Assembly (NCBI RefSeq): GCF_009725755.1
Contig: NZ_WNIJ01000001.1
Coordinates: 372,001-436,000 of the forward strand
DNA length: 64,000 nt
Direction of reading: 5' to 3'
Source: Bombella sp. ESL0385
GTDB taxonomy: Bacteria; Pseudomonadota; Alphaproteobacteria; Acetobacterales; Acetobacteraceae
The notes under the pieces: generated by a model
Seen by the model: the letters and a program-made list of their open reading frames with translations, nothing else
The model's database searches: none
What the model was told of the DNA's origin: nothing
Made by a program: the position numbers and the translations under genes
Shown: piece by piece, positions 52,213 through 60,492 of the stretch
Layout: every line of letters begins with the position of its first letter
Position numbering within the stretch: position 1 is the stretch's first letter

Positions 52213-52508
52213 GATGAGTTGTCCTCATAATAAAGGAGGAAGCGGGAGCCGAGGGCTGTGAAGTCAGGGTCTGATGTGCCGGCGTTGTCCCCAAAATAGA
52301 GGGTACCAGGCAGGGGGCTGAGGGGGGAGCGAAGGAGGTCTGTCCCATTTTGGCAGAGGGTGCCAAGGAGGAGGGGAGTGTTGTTTGCGGTGATATCTAT
52401 ATACAAGCCGGAGGCAAGTTGGCGGAGCCAGAATTGGCATTGTAACCCGGCGATGGGGCAGGTGAGGCTTTGGGCGGGAATTGGGGAGAGGGGGATGGTG
52501 TAGAGCAT
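52209..52508 (-). CDS. Baseplate plug protein
   Basis: 99 residues. LTCPIAGLQCQFWLRQLASG, then LYIDITANNTPLLLGTLCQNG and LPGTLYFGDNAG, ending LGSRFLLYYEDN: the short beta-barrel plug (Pam3 gp18-like) that sits between Dit-like protein and hub in simple myovirus baseplates. 3 bp after the Dit-like gene and overlapping the hub by 4 bp. Confidence 0.75.
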   Translation of the reverse strand: MLYTIPLSPIPAQSLTCPIAGLQCQFWLRQLASGLYIDITANNTPLLLGTLCQNGTDLLRSPLSPLPGTLYFGDNAGTSDPDFTALGSRFLLYYEDNSS

Positions 52509-52511
52509 GAA

Positions 52512-53207
52512 TTAACCCTTCCCGGAATTGAGGTTGGTAGTGCCTGTATTTTGTGTAGGTGCCCCTTGGGGGTATCGTGTTGCCGAGGAGGGGAAGGTGT
52601 TGCTTTGTCGAACCTCTTGGAGGGTGATGTCTGCCATGATGAGGTCTGCTGTGTTACTGTCTGCTGAGCGGGTAATTTTATAGTTGACGATGTTGGCGTC
52701 AGGATAGTTACGTTCCGGCGTAATAACGTAATAAAGGTTAGTGTCTTTGACTAACTCGGTTAGTTTATCGGCAAATTTGCTTTTTACTGTATCTGGTCCG
52801 ACGCCGAGGGCCCCACGTAAAAAGCCTGGGAGGAGGTTTTCTGCTAGATTGCCGGTTTCTGACCCATCGCAGATCATCCGAATGGTGGCAGTGTAGGGGG
52901 CGGCAACCTTATTATAGCTGGTGAAAGAGGTGTTCTCCTGTGGGGCAGTGCAGATAGAGGATTTTTCTTCTATTTGTAGGGAAACGACATGGGCGGCGGT
53001 TAGTACGGGTTCTGGGCCTTTTTTGAAAAGGGTGGTGACGTCATTGCCTAGCAGTTTGGTGGCGGTGGTTTGCCAGCCTTTTTTTGCTTCGGCTTTGGGG
53101 TTGGTGAAAATGCCCCATTGGCGGGCGGCGCGTTGGATGGCCCAGTTCTCCAACGCGTCCCCCCCAAAGCTGGAGGCCGTGGCCCGGAGGGATGTAAGGG
53201 CGGACAT
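52512..53207 (-). CDS. Dit-like phage tail protein
   Basis: 231 residues. ALENWAIQRAARQWGIFTNP at the start, TAAHVVSLQIEEKSSICTAP and TSFTSYNKVAAPYTATIRM are the pattern of the Dit-like N-terminal domain of myovirus baseplates (a Ser-Tyr-Asn-Lys-Val strand followed by a membrane-distal barrel). The C-terminus is Asn/Gly/Thr-rich. Located between tape measure and plug, as expected. Confidence 0.7.
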   Translation of the reverse strand: MSALTSLRATASSFGGDALENWAIQRAARQWGIFTNPKAEAKKGWQTTATKLLGNDVTTLFKKGPEPVLTAAHVVSLQIEEKSSICTAPQENTSFTSYNKVAAPYTATIRMICDGSETGNLAENLLPGFLRGALGVGPDTVKSKFADKLTELVKDTNLYYVITPERNYPDANIVNYKITRSADSNTADLIMADITLQEVRQSNTFPSSATRYPQGAPTQNTGTTNLNSGKG

Positions 53208-53239
53208 GGGGGTTCCTCTCTTTTCTGGCCCGCTGTGGT

Positions 53240-54478
53240 CTAGCTGATATGGGCGAGTGTGTAGCGGGTGATGGTTTTGGCAATGCTCGCTTCTACCGCG
53301 CGGGCGATTTCCGCTGGGTGTTGTGAGTTTGCCTTCACGGTGATGTTAATAGTGGGGCTGTGGGTTGTGTTGTTGTGGGTGGTGGTGTGCCGTGGTTGGG
53401 CGGTGTCCATCGCTTGCACAATTTGGGTGATGGCGTGTGTGTTGCTCAATTGTGGCGGGGTTGTGTTGCTGTGCTGTTGGGGAAGGTGGTGTTGGGCGAG
53501 TGCAGCACTTGCTTGGGTTAACGCATGGGTGAGGCGTACCCAGTGTGTTGAGGTTTCGTCTCGTTCTGATAGGTGGGGTGAGGCTGGTGGGTTCGGGTTA
53601 AATGATGGTGTGGGGTGGTAGGGTGGGGAAGCTGGTGTAAGGGGGGTGTTTGTCGCTTGTGAGGCGGCGGCGGTGCGTGTTGTAAGGTCGGGTTGTGGGG
53701 CATTGGGTGTGTGTGGTTTGGCCGCTGGTGGCGTGTAAAATGGGGGTTCTGCCGTGCGGGAGGGGGGTGAGTGTGGTGGTGTGTGTGTGGCTAGGATGGT
53801 GCGGGTGGTCAGCAAAGCGGAGAGGTCTTGCACCATAGCCAGAGGGTTGTTGGCTGGGGCGTCAGCGTTGGGGTGTTGTTTGCGCTGGTGGAGCCGGGCG
53901 AGGGCTTGCTCGGCATTATGGAGGGTGGGCTCGACCTCTTGGAGGGCTTGGCGTGTGAGCTGATTGGCGCGTGAGAGGAGGTTTGCCCATTCCTGCACAG
54001 CGCGGTTAGGGGATGGCGAGGTGTGTGTGAGGGGAGAGGGGATTGGGGATGTTGGGGTCTGGGAGGTGGCGGTGTGGGTGTGGTCTTGCGGGGTGTGTGG
54101 TGTGAGGGGTGTGTCTTCCAGCGAGGAGGTGGGGTGTTGAGAGAGGGGGGCTAGAGCTTGTTGGAGGGTGTTGAGCTGTGGCGGGGTGGCTGTTAGCTGT
54201 TGGCCAAGGGTGCTGAGAGCCTGAGTGGCGTGGGTGATGTCTTGGCCAAATGTGGAGAGGGAGCGGCCCCCGGTAAAGAGGGCGAGGGCCCCCATGGCTT
54301 CTTGCCGGAAGGTGCGGAAGGCATCGGCCCCTTGTTGGCCTGTTTGGGCAAGGGTTTGAGCGGTGTTGTTTGCGTGTTGCTCTAGTGTCGTGAGGTTTTG
54401 GTGGGCTTGTGCGGCCCCTTGGGCGAGGCCGGAGCTATCTAGCCCGAGTTGGATGATGAGGGTATCAAGAATTGCCAT
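53240..54478 (-). CDS. Tail tape-measure protein (short)
   Basis: 412 residues, only a third to a half of usual tape-measure length, implying a short tail. The N-terminus AILDTLIIQLGLDSSGLAQGA is the family start; then a helical region and a ~250-residue stretch rich in Thr, Pro, His, Ser and Gln. The C-terminus SPTINITVKANSQHPAEIARA is the conserved tape-measure end. The coding strand is extremely C+A rich here. The start lies inside the preceding small frame. Confidence 0.82.
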   Translation of the reverse strand: MAILDTLIIQLGLDSSGLAQGAAQAHQNLTTLEQHANNTAQTLAQTGQQGADAFRTFRQEAMGALALFTGGRSLSTFGQDITHATQALSTLGQQLTATPPQLNTLQQALAPLSQHPTSSLEDTPLTPHTPQDHTHTATSQTPTSPIPSPLTHTSPSPNRAVQEWANLLSRANQLTRQALQEVEPTLHNAEQALARLHQRKQHPNADAPANNPLAMVQDLSALLTTRTILATHTPPHSPPSRTAEPPFYTPPAAKPHTPNAPQPDLTTRTAAASQATNTPLTPASPPYHPTPSFNPNPPASPHLSERDETSTHWVRLTHALTQASAALAQHHLPQQHSNTTPPQLSNTHAITQIVQAMDTAQPRHTTTHNNTTHSPTINITVKANSQHPAEIARAVEASIAKTITRYTLAHIS

Positions 54479-54587
54479 TTACGCGCTCCACTGCCGCGAC
54501 TTCCCAGAGGAGCCACATATCCTCGCTGTCATAAAGTGTTTTCAGCTCGTGTAATGTGGCTAAGCCTGCCCCGATGACAAAGGCCAT
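54465..54587 (-). CDS. Small frame between chaperone and tape measure (T-like)
   Basis: 40 residues, MAFVIGAGLATLHELKTLYD...VERVNGNS. It begins 15 bp after the chaperone stop, in its -1 frame, and ends inside the tape-measure start. In many phages this slot holds the second half of a frameshifted chaperone (G-T of lambda). The -1 frame is open back across the chaperone C-terminus, so a fused product is possible, although I see no classic slippery heptamer. Confidence 0.5.
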   Translation of the reverse strand: MAFVIGAGLATLHELKTLYDSEDMWLLWEVAAVERVNGNS

Positions 54588-54601
54588 TGGGGTTGAGAGG
54601 T

Positions 54602-55066
54602 TTACGCAGCGGGTGGGGCTGCGTCCTCCGGCTGTGTCTCCCTCAATATGGCGATGAGAGGGTAGATCTGGTAAATCGCGGCCTTGAAAAAATCCACATT
54701 AAGCCGGAAGGCCTCCGCCCGAAGAGCGGGTAATGTGTTGGGGTCTGAGATGTCGGCCTCGATGAGGGGGGCGGGGTCGATGGCCTGATTATGCGGGTCG
54801 CGGCGGATTTTGACGCAATCAAGCAGGCCGGAGAAGGCTTTGTCGCAGTCCTCGTCACTCATATGGCCGAATAGAGCCATACTTTGGCCGGAAAGACCGA
54901 CAATGCCGCTTTGTAGGGCCTCGCGCGGGGTGTTTGCGCCCGCGCGGGCGAGGGCACGAACAACATGCCGTGCCCAATGGTCCGCCGTAAAGGCGGACAT
55001 GCGGGAGATGACAAAGCATTTGCCTGCATCTGACCCGTCTTTTGGGGTCCATTCAATGGATTTCAC
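54602..55066 (-). CDS. Tail assembly chaperone
   Basis: 154 residues from GTG 55066, which has AAGGA at 8 nt; the longer frame to 55108 runs into the tube gene. Begins KSIEWTPKDGSDAGKCFVIS and contains SAFTADHWARHVVRAL and LNVDFFKAAIYQIYPLIAIL. It lies between tube and tape measure, the place of the gpE/G-type chaperone that coats the tape measure. Confidence 0.75.
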   Translation of the reverse strand: MKSIEWTPKDGSDAGKCFVISRMSAFTADHWARHVVRALARAGANTPREALQSGIVGLSGQSMALFGHMSDEDCDKAFSGLLDCVKIRRDPHNQAIDPAPLIEADISDPNTLPALRAEAFRLNVDFFKAAIYQIYPLIAILRETQPEDAAPPAA

Positions 55067-55077
55067 GAAGGGGGTCC

Positions 55078-55521
55078 TTATAAGCCAGCGGGGAGGACAT
55101 TCTCCCATGTGATGGTCACGCTGCGGTCGCCTAAGGTTGTTTTGCCGGCGGGGACGGGGTCGTAATCCGTCAGGCAGCCATTGGTGAAGGTGTAACGCCG
55201 CCCTAACCCGTGTAGGAGGAGCTCGCCATTGAGTTCATATACCGTGCGGGCCTGACGTGAGGCCGTGGCGATGGCATCAAAAACCAGCAAGGAGTTGGAG
55301 CCTGCTGAGAAGGTGAGTACCATGGGATAAAGGGAAGGGATGTAGCCTTTATTCATCTTGCCATCGAGGGAGAGTGTTGTGGCGGCGAGTTTTACTTTCT
55401 GCCCACTGCTCCATGAATTTTCGGTGGCCCAGTTCTCCAATGTGATGGGGGTGTTGAACAGAGTTTTGACCGTGAGGGTGAATACGGCATCTGCTGCTGT
55501 AATGAGTGCGTTGCCTGACAT
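55078..55521 (-). CDS. Tail tube protein (DUF3277)
   Basis: 147 residues. TVKTLFNTPITLENWATENSW, LSLDGKMNKGYIPSLYPM and RYTFTNGCLTDYDPVPAG fit DUF3277, the tail tube of myoviruses that carry a DUF3383 sheath. It starts 2 bp after the sheath gene ends. Confidence 0.82.
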   Translation of the reverse strand: MSGNALITAADAVFTLTVKTLFNTPITLENWATENSWSSGQKVKLAATTLSLDGKMNKGYIPSLYPMVLTFSAGSNSLLVFDAIATASRQARTVYELNGELLLHGLGRRYTFTNGCLTDYDPVPAGKTTLGDRSVTITWENVLPAGL

Positions 55522-55523
55522 GA

Positions 55524-56693
55524 TTATTGGACCTCAATAGACGCAAGGTTGATGGATTGAACGGATTGGCCATCCGTGTACCAGAAGCGGCAGGGCGGGC
55601 TTTTGCGAGCCACGCGAATATCTGCCGGGGAGGTAGAGGCGTTAGGTTGGAAGTACCAGCCGCGTGTCTGCACTGTGTCGCTGATGGTTGTGCCTGCTGC
55701 GAGGTCGATTTGCTGTTTTTGCAGGGATGTAAGCTGGATGCCGGGGCGGATGGCCCCAAAGCGCAGGGCTTGGTTGATGGTATCCTGCACGCTCGCGGAG
55801 ATGAGCCCGTCCCCTGTGACGTTATAGGGGATTTGGCCCACATTAAGCAGGAGATTTACAAGGTCGGATTGGAAGGAGGCGTTAAGCCAAATCTGGTTGA
55901 TGTAGCTATCAGCCCAGAGGAACGCGCCAGAGACATGGCCATCCTCTAGCCATTGGAAGCGTCCTAGGCCGTTAGCGTAAGCCCCGTAGAAGTTATAGCC
56001 ATTAGCACGCAATGTGGAAGCGGTTACGGCATCTGTTACGGTAGGGGCAAGCAATCCGCTGCGGCGGAAGCATAGATTGGTGCGTCCAGATGTTGCGCTG
56101 AAATCCAAAGATGCCATCCAGCCTAGGCAGAAAGCACATGCTAAGGGGTCTTGGTAGAGCAGGGTTGTGCCGTCAATATTCTGGTTTTGTAACCATGTGC
56201 CGAAGCTGGTGCTATTCTGGCTGTTGAGGGCTTGTGCATCTGTATCAAAAGGGACGTACCAGTAGCGGTCTGCTTGGCTTGCGGTCCAGTTCGCGAAGGC
56301 CTGCTTCTGGGTTAATGTGGGTTCCCATGTGGTGGTAAAGCCAGCGAAGTTTTGCGTTTGGCTGGTGATGAGGTCCATCAAGTCGGCTGGGCTGGCTTGG
56401 TGGGCGGCATCAGCCATGTAGATGAGCAAGGTAGAGGGGCTTTGGGTGGCGTCCTCAAAGCCGCTGAAATAGACGGACGCCATGCGGGCTTCAAGGCTTG
56501 TGGCGGGGAAGTCTTTTGTGACGTCTTCCAAAGAGGTGTAGGTTTTGAGCTGCCCAGCGGTGAGGGTGGATGTGTCGCCCGGTGTGGTGATGAATAACCC
56601 GTTGATGAAGGGGACGCCGCTAGCGGCTCCAATCGTGCCGGGGTTGATGGTGACAATTTGGGAAAGGGGGATGGTGCTTGTAAGGGATGCCAT
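55524..56693 (-). CDS. Tail sheath protein (DUF3383)
   Basis: 389 residues. SLTSTIPLSQIVTINPGTIG, DVTKDFPATSLEARMASVYFSGF and TLLIYMADAAHQ are the sheath N-terminal pattern; the C-terminal third, with ADIRVARKSPPCRFWYTDGQ, carries the strands that link neighbouring subunits. Contractile sheath of the tail, so the phage is a myovirus. Confidence 0.87.
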   Translation of the reverse strand: MASLTSTIPLSQIVTINPGTIGAASGVPFINGLFITTPGDTSTLTAGQLKTYTSLEDVTKDFPATSLEARMASVYFSGFEDATQSPSTLLIYMADAAHQASPADLMDLITSQTQNFAGFTTTWEPTLTQKQAFANWTASQADRYWYVPFDTDAQALNSQNSTSFGTWLQNQNIDGTTLLYQDPLACAFCLGWMASLDFSATSGRTNLCFRRSGLLAPTVTDAVTASTLRANGYNFYGAYANGLGRFQWLEDGHVSGAFLWADSYINQIWLNASFQSDLVNLLLNVGQIPYNVTGDGLISASVQDTINQALRFGAIRPGIQLTSLQKQQIDLAAGTTISDTVQTRGWYFQPNASTSPADIRVARKSPPCRFWYTDGQSVQSINLASIEVQ

Positions 56694-56732
56694 GAGATGG
56701 GGTCCTTAATGTTAGGGGGGAGAGAGGAAGCG

Positions 56733-57314
56733 TTAGGAAATGGGGGAGAGAGGCTGAGATGGCAGATCGACCTCCCGTATGGAGGACATGGAGAGTGCCA
56801 AGGCAGTTTCAGCAGAGCGGCAGAGGCGGGTTTGTATGATAAGGAGGAGCGTTAATATGGCTGAATCCTCGTATTGTTGCTCTGCGGTGATAAAGCTGTG
56901 CTGCATAATGGACCCTGTGTTGAGGGGGGCCATGTCGTCTCGTTTTTGTTGGAACCAACTGACCGCGGCAGGATCGCGCCAGAGGGTGCTGATGGTCCCG
57001 AGGGTTGTGATGGCATCATCACCATAGGCAGTAAGCTGAATGGTGAGTTCTACCGGTTGGGTGATGGTGGTTGTGGTAGGATCATAAACATGCCGATTGG
57101 TTGCGAGAGGGCGGCGTGTGATGGTCTGCATGACCATAAAACGTTGCGCTGGAGGGGCGAGGCGGTTTTGCTGCCCCTGAATGAGAGCCCAATCTGCTGG
57201 GAGGGCGACTTCTGTAAGCCAATCTCCCACCATGTGCATGATGGTGCTTTCTGTTGGGATTAGTTGGGTTGTGACCTCTGTGGGGTCTGGCGTGTGACTA
57301 TCAGGCGGCACCAT
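56733..57314 (-). CDS. Neck/tail terminator protein (LIC_12616-like)
   Basis: 193 residues. LTEVALPADWALIQGQQNRL, FMVMQTITRRPLATNRHVYD and ELTIQLTAYGDDA are features of the LIC_12616/neck terminator family that caps the tail before head joining. It overlaps the upstream gene by 55 bp if ATG 57314 is used. Confidence 0.75.
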   Translation of the reverse strand: MVPPDSHTPDPTEVTTQLIPTESTIMHMVGDWLTEVALPADWALIQGQQNRLAPPAQRFMVMQTITRRPLATNRHVYDPTTTTITQPVELTIQLTAYGDDAITTLGTISTLWRDPAAVSWFQQKRDDMAPLNTGSIMQHSFITAEQQYEDSAILTLLLIIQTRLCRSAETALALSMSSIREVDLPSQPLSPIS

Positions 57315-57649
57315 TCATTGGGTCCCCATTGTTCGAGTATTTTTGTGATGAGCCATTCGGAGCCTTCAAAAATGAGGCTGTCTCCCCCGCTTTGGAGCGG
57401 GCGGCTGAGGGTATGAGCGTTACCGCGTAGATAAACTGTGCGGTTTTCGCTTTGTTGGGCGATATTGCCGATGAGCTGTAGGGCATTGCTAGGGGCTGGT
57501 TGGATGTCGATCATGACGGGGATATCCTCATAAAGAGGAGTGGTGCTGTAATCGGCAGCGTGTTTTGTCCCGGTCATGCGGCGGAGTTTGGCGGGTTGGA
57601 GTGGGTTGAGGGCTGCGGTTACGTCCGCGGTGAGGGAGAAGAGATTCAT
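57260..57649 (-). CDS. Phage neck/head-closure protein, hypothetical
   Basis: 129 residues, mixed alpha/beta: MNLFSLTADVTAALNPLQPA, YEDIPVMIDIQPAPSNALQL and RSGGDSLIFEGSEW-like strand order ending KILEQWGPNEWCRLIVTRQ. It takes the slot between the gp10-like and tail terminator genes, where head-closure proteins sit. No firm family. Confidence 0.65.
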   Translation of the reverse strand: MNLFSLTADVTAALNPLQPAKLRRMTGTKHAADYSTTPLYEDIPVMIDIQPAPSNALQLIGNIAQQSENRTVYLRGNAHTLSRPLQSGGDSLIFEGSEWLITKILEQWGPNEWCRLIVTRQTPQRSQPN

Positions 57650-57668
57650 AGGAGAGGCCTGTTGAGGG

Positions 57669-58130
57669 TTACTCTTGAGTGAGTTGCGAGCGGAGGCTGC
57701 TGCGAAGGAGGCCCGTATCGATGAGTGGTTTTTGTGGTTGGGGGCGATGATGTTGTGTTTTGTGTGAGATTGTAGTGGGTTTGAGTGGTGGGGTTGTGAT
57801 GTGGTCTATTGTGGTTTGAATATCCGTGACGATGGTTTGGCCAAGGGTTGTGAGGGCCTTTTGGGGGGATGTGTCGGGATTTTGGAGTAGCTGGCGGGCT
57901 TGTTGTGCCCAGGCGGTTTGGCGGTTGGCAATTGTAGAGCGGAGGAAGGGACGAGTGGGAATGGTGGTGGTGCCATATTCTTGCACGCTTGCGATTTGGG
58001 CTAAGGGGGTGCCGTCTGGATAGTGGTCTTGTGGGAAATAGCCGACCGAAACGTTTGTTTTTGTGGCGGATTGGGTGAGTTTTAGGAGCAAAGAATGGGC
58101 TTTTTGGCCCCCTTTAAGGGCAGACGGCAT
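57669..58130 (-). CDS. Tail completion/virion morphogenesis protein (gp10/gpG-like)
   Basis: About 153 residues from ATG 58130 (frame open to 58202). NVSVGYFPQDHYPDGTPLAQ and SVQEYGTTTIPTRPFLRSTI are the shared core of HK97 gp10- and Mu gpG-like completion proteins; ends IDTGLLRSSLRSQLTQE. Placed between DUF4054 and the neck proteins as usual. Confidence 0.75.
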   Translation of the reverse strand: MPSALKGGQKAHSLLLKLTQSATKTNVSVGYFPQDHYPDGTPLAQIASVQEYGTTTIPTRPFLRSTIANRQTAWAQQARQLLQNPDTSPQKALTTLGQTIVTDIQTTIDHITTPPLKPTTISHKTQHHRPQPQKPLIDTGLLRSSLRSQLTQE

Positions 58131-58272
58131 AATGTGGAGGTCCTGTATATTATATGAGGGGGACGGGCTGTTTTGATTGACGAAAGGGGAGCACTCCGCC
58201 ACTTTAAGGCTGTATAAGTGACCGGGCTATTGGGTATATCGTGGCTTGGTAGATGTAAGGAGGTAGGTGTCT

Positions 58273-58467
58273 ATGTATGGTGCTGTGACAGGCAAGGTTG
58301 TGTTGTTTGCGGTGGTGGTGATTTTGTGTTTGCTCTCTTTAACACGGACCATCTTTTTAATGGTACGTTCTGGCGGGGAGGGAGAGGGCCTTACGGTACG
58401 CATGATTGTGCGGTTGTTAGTGCCCTTTATTTTGATTTATGCGGTTTGGTGGCTGCTTTGGGGTTAA
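58273..58467 (+). CDS. Small two-helix membrane protein on the plus strand
   Basis: 64 residues: two hydrophobic helices ([20 protein letters not shown] and [18 protein letters not shown], about residues 9-28 and 43-60) with a short Gly/Arg loop between. A near-perfect AAGGAGGT stands 8 nt before ATG 58273. It resembles DUF2909-type twin-membrane proteins, but that is tentative. Opposite to the head genes, its stop overlaps the stop of DUF4054 by 4 bp; a candidate moron. Confidence 0.6.
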   Translation: MYGAVTGKVVLFAVVVILCLLSLTRTIFLMVRSGGEGEGLTVRMIVRLLVPFILIYAVWWLLWG

Positions 58468-58928
58468 GGCCACAGGCGAGGGGGATGGGTTCGCCCCGGT
58501 AGGAAGCGCATTTGCCGCAATGGTGCGGTAGCCTGCCAGAACATAAGACCATATTGTGTTTGGTTGAACCATCCTGCTTGTTTGGGGAGGGCACTGCCAT
58601 CAAAGCTGATGGATACGGATCCGCGTGTGGCGGAGGCGATGCGCCCAACAGGTGGGGTGGTAGGAGAGGATGCGTTAGCATCATACGCTTTGTTATTGGC
58701 AAAAAGCTGTGCCTGATGAGCTACGAGCAGCCAGAGGAGTGTTCGCCGTTGTGTGAGGCTCTGAATAGGGGAGCGGGCCGTGTTATTGAGGATAAGCTCG
58801 GCAAGGTGAAAGAAGCTCTCGGCTTGTGGGGCGGTGATGGTTTCGGAAAAGGAAGGGTACGCCGCTAACCAATCCGTATAGGAAAAGGGAACAATGCCGG
58901 GGGATGTCATCGGTGGTTCTGGGGTCAT
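58464..58928 (-). CDS. DUF4054 head-tail connector protein
   Basis: About 154 residues from ATG 58928 (AAGGA at 7 nt). [33 protein letters not shown], the [20 protein letters not shown] strand and [20 protein letters not shown] are DUF4054 features. This adaptor sits under the portal in myoviruses of this type. Confidence 0.85.
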   Translation of the reverse strand: MTPEPPMTSPGIVPFSYTDWLAAYPSFSETITAPQAESFFHLAELILNNTARSPIQSLTQRRTLLWLLVAHQAQLFANNKAYDANASSPTTPPVGRIASATRGSVSISFDGSALPKQAGWFNQTQYGLMFWQATAPLRQMRFLPGRTHPPRLWP

Positions 58929-59005
58929 GCGGGTGTCCTTACAAGGAAATGAGCCGAGAGGCTGCCTTCCCCTCATAAAGACGGGAAGGCAGAATATAGG
59001 GAGGT

Positions 59006-59419
59006 TTATGCAGCAGAGTGCAGTGGGGTGACGCCCTCAACCAAGGATGTATGTTCGGCTCCTTCAAGGCCGGTACGTTCTTTGGCGAGTTCGTTCATGG
59101 CGTTATCAGCGCGGGCGGCTGTGGTTTCGGCAAAAACGAGTTTCTGGGTGACGAGGCTGGAGGTTTTGTTTTGTTCTAGCCATGCTTTCCAAAAATCTGT
59201 GGGGACATTGGTGCGACCAGCGCGGCCAAGGAGCCGGTTTTCCAACGGATGGTAGTGTGGGTCTTGCCGGATGCCGTTGAGTGTGATGGATGCACGGGCC
59301 TGTGGAGGGGCCATAATAGGGGCACTAGCCTGAGCGCGTTCGCTCAGGCTAGGCAGGTCGTGCAGCTCGAGCCGGATGCCGGATGGGAGGCGGCAGAGAA
59401 CGGTGACATGATCGGCCAT
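59006..59419 (-). CDS. Phage head-associated protein, hypothetical
   Basis: 137 residues. The N-terminal strand [15 protein letters not shown], then [20 protein letters not shown] and [15 protein letters not shown], and a helical C-terminus. Found between the major capsid and DUF4054 genes; role unknown. Starts 3 bp after the capsid gene ends. Confidence 0.65.
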   Translation of the reverse strand: MADHVTVLCRLPSGIRLELHDLPSLSERAQASAPIMAPPQARASITLNGIRQDPHYHPLENRLLGRAGRTNVPTDFWKAWLEQNKTSSLVTQKLVFAETTAARADNAMNELAKERTGLEGAEHTSLVEGVTPLHSAA

Positions 59420-59422
59420 AGG

Positions 59423-60445
59423 TTAGATTCCTGTCATGGTGACGCAGGCGACGGGGTAGAACCAGATGGTCCCCCAGCTGCCTTGCGATTTCTTTTGGCG
59501 GATGTAGGAGCTGTAGCGTTCTACCGTGTGAGCGCGGAGTTTCTCGGTGAAGGCGGTAGTGACGCTCTCTTGCCCATCAACTTCGCGTAGGAAGAGTTGC
59601 AGCTGCGTGACCTTTGTCTGACCGCCCGAAAGTGTGCTTCCGGCTTCTGGCAGGGTTTCGATCTTCAAGTTCGGTAGGTTTTCGCGCAGTAAATCGCGGA
59701 GGGATGTGCGGTATTGGTTGCTATAAAGCAAGCATTGCTGACGCTCTGTCGGGATGACGAGTGTCAATGGGCTTTCTAACGTGACATTGCCGCCCATCTG
59801 CTCGGAGAGCTGCTGGAAGGCTTTGAGGATGTCGTTATAGACCTGCACCGGGTCGGTCATGCTCAGCCAGTCATTGCTGCCTGTGGCAGTGCCGGAAGGG
59901 CCGATTTTGGGGCTAGGTTGGATGGCCGGTGGTAGGGCGGTGTCATTGAGGGCACCGCGCAGCTGTAGGCCTTCCATACCGAATAGGCTGATGCGGTTGC
60001 TTGTTTTATTAAGGACAGAGATGGAGGCCTCATTCTTACGGGAGACCCAGTCTAGTCGGGCAGCCCCCATGCGTTCTGCTTCACGCTCACCCCATTTTGT
60101 CCATGTCTGGAAGTGGAAGGATTGACGTTGGACCCAGTTAGCGTTGGCGTCACTATCGCCGGAGCTATCATAATCGCCGTAGGAGGCTGTCTGGCCGGAG
60201 AGTTCTACGAAGGGGAATTGGGCGGTGTCTGTCAGCCAGTCGCCCTTTTGCCCCTGACCATAGATGGCTTCGGCGCGGATAGGGGTGATGATCGCTTTGA
60301 TCGTGCGGGGGTCTGTATAGGTGGAGAAAATGCTCGGAATCCCTGAGTTAGGGGCCGTAGCGTTGTCGAAGGCTAAGTTATGGTCAAGGATGCCATGGAC
60401 GCCGAAATCGCGTTGAAGCATGGCAGGGGAGATGGAGTAGGTCAT
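59423..60445 (-). CDS. Major capsid protein (DUF2184)
   Basis: 340 residues of HK97-fold type. SIFSTYTDPRTIKAIITPIR, FPFVELSGQTASYGDYDSSG, WGEREAERMGAARLDWVSRK and the C-terminal RYSSYIRQKKSQGSWGTIWF match DUF2184 capsids. Complete frame, separated from the cement protein gene by 47 bp. Confidence 0.87.
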   Translation of the reverse strand: MTYSISPAMLQRDFGVHGILDHNLAFDNATAPNSGIPSIFSTYTDPRTIKAIITPIRAEAIYGQGQKGDWLTDTAQFPFVELSGQTASYGDYDSSGDSDANANWVQRQSFHFQTWTKWGEREAERMGAARLDWVSRKNEASISVLNKTSNRISLFGMEGLQLRGALNDTALPPAIQPSPKIGPSGTATGSNDWLSMTDPVQVYNDILKAFQQLSEQMGGNVTLESPLTLVIPTERQQCLLYSNQYRTSLRDLLRENLPNLKIETLPEAGSTLSGGQTKVTQLQLFLREVDGQESVTTAFTEKLRAHTVERYSSYIRQKKSQGSWGTIWFYPVACVTMTGI

Positions 60446-60492
60446 GCGAATGCCTTAATGAGTTTTTGGGGTATAGAGATATGACAGCGCAA

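Noticed and set aside
51655-52230. Plus-strand frame of 191 codons opposite the hub gene, and its copy at 49682-49993
   Set aside because: Antisense shadow of the hub kept open by strand skew; it is duplicated only because the hub is, and has no export or domain features.
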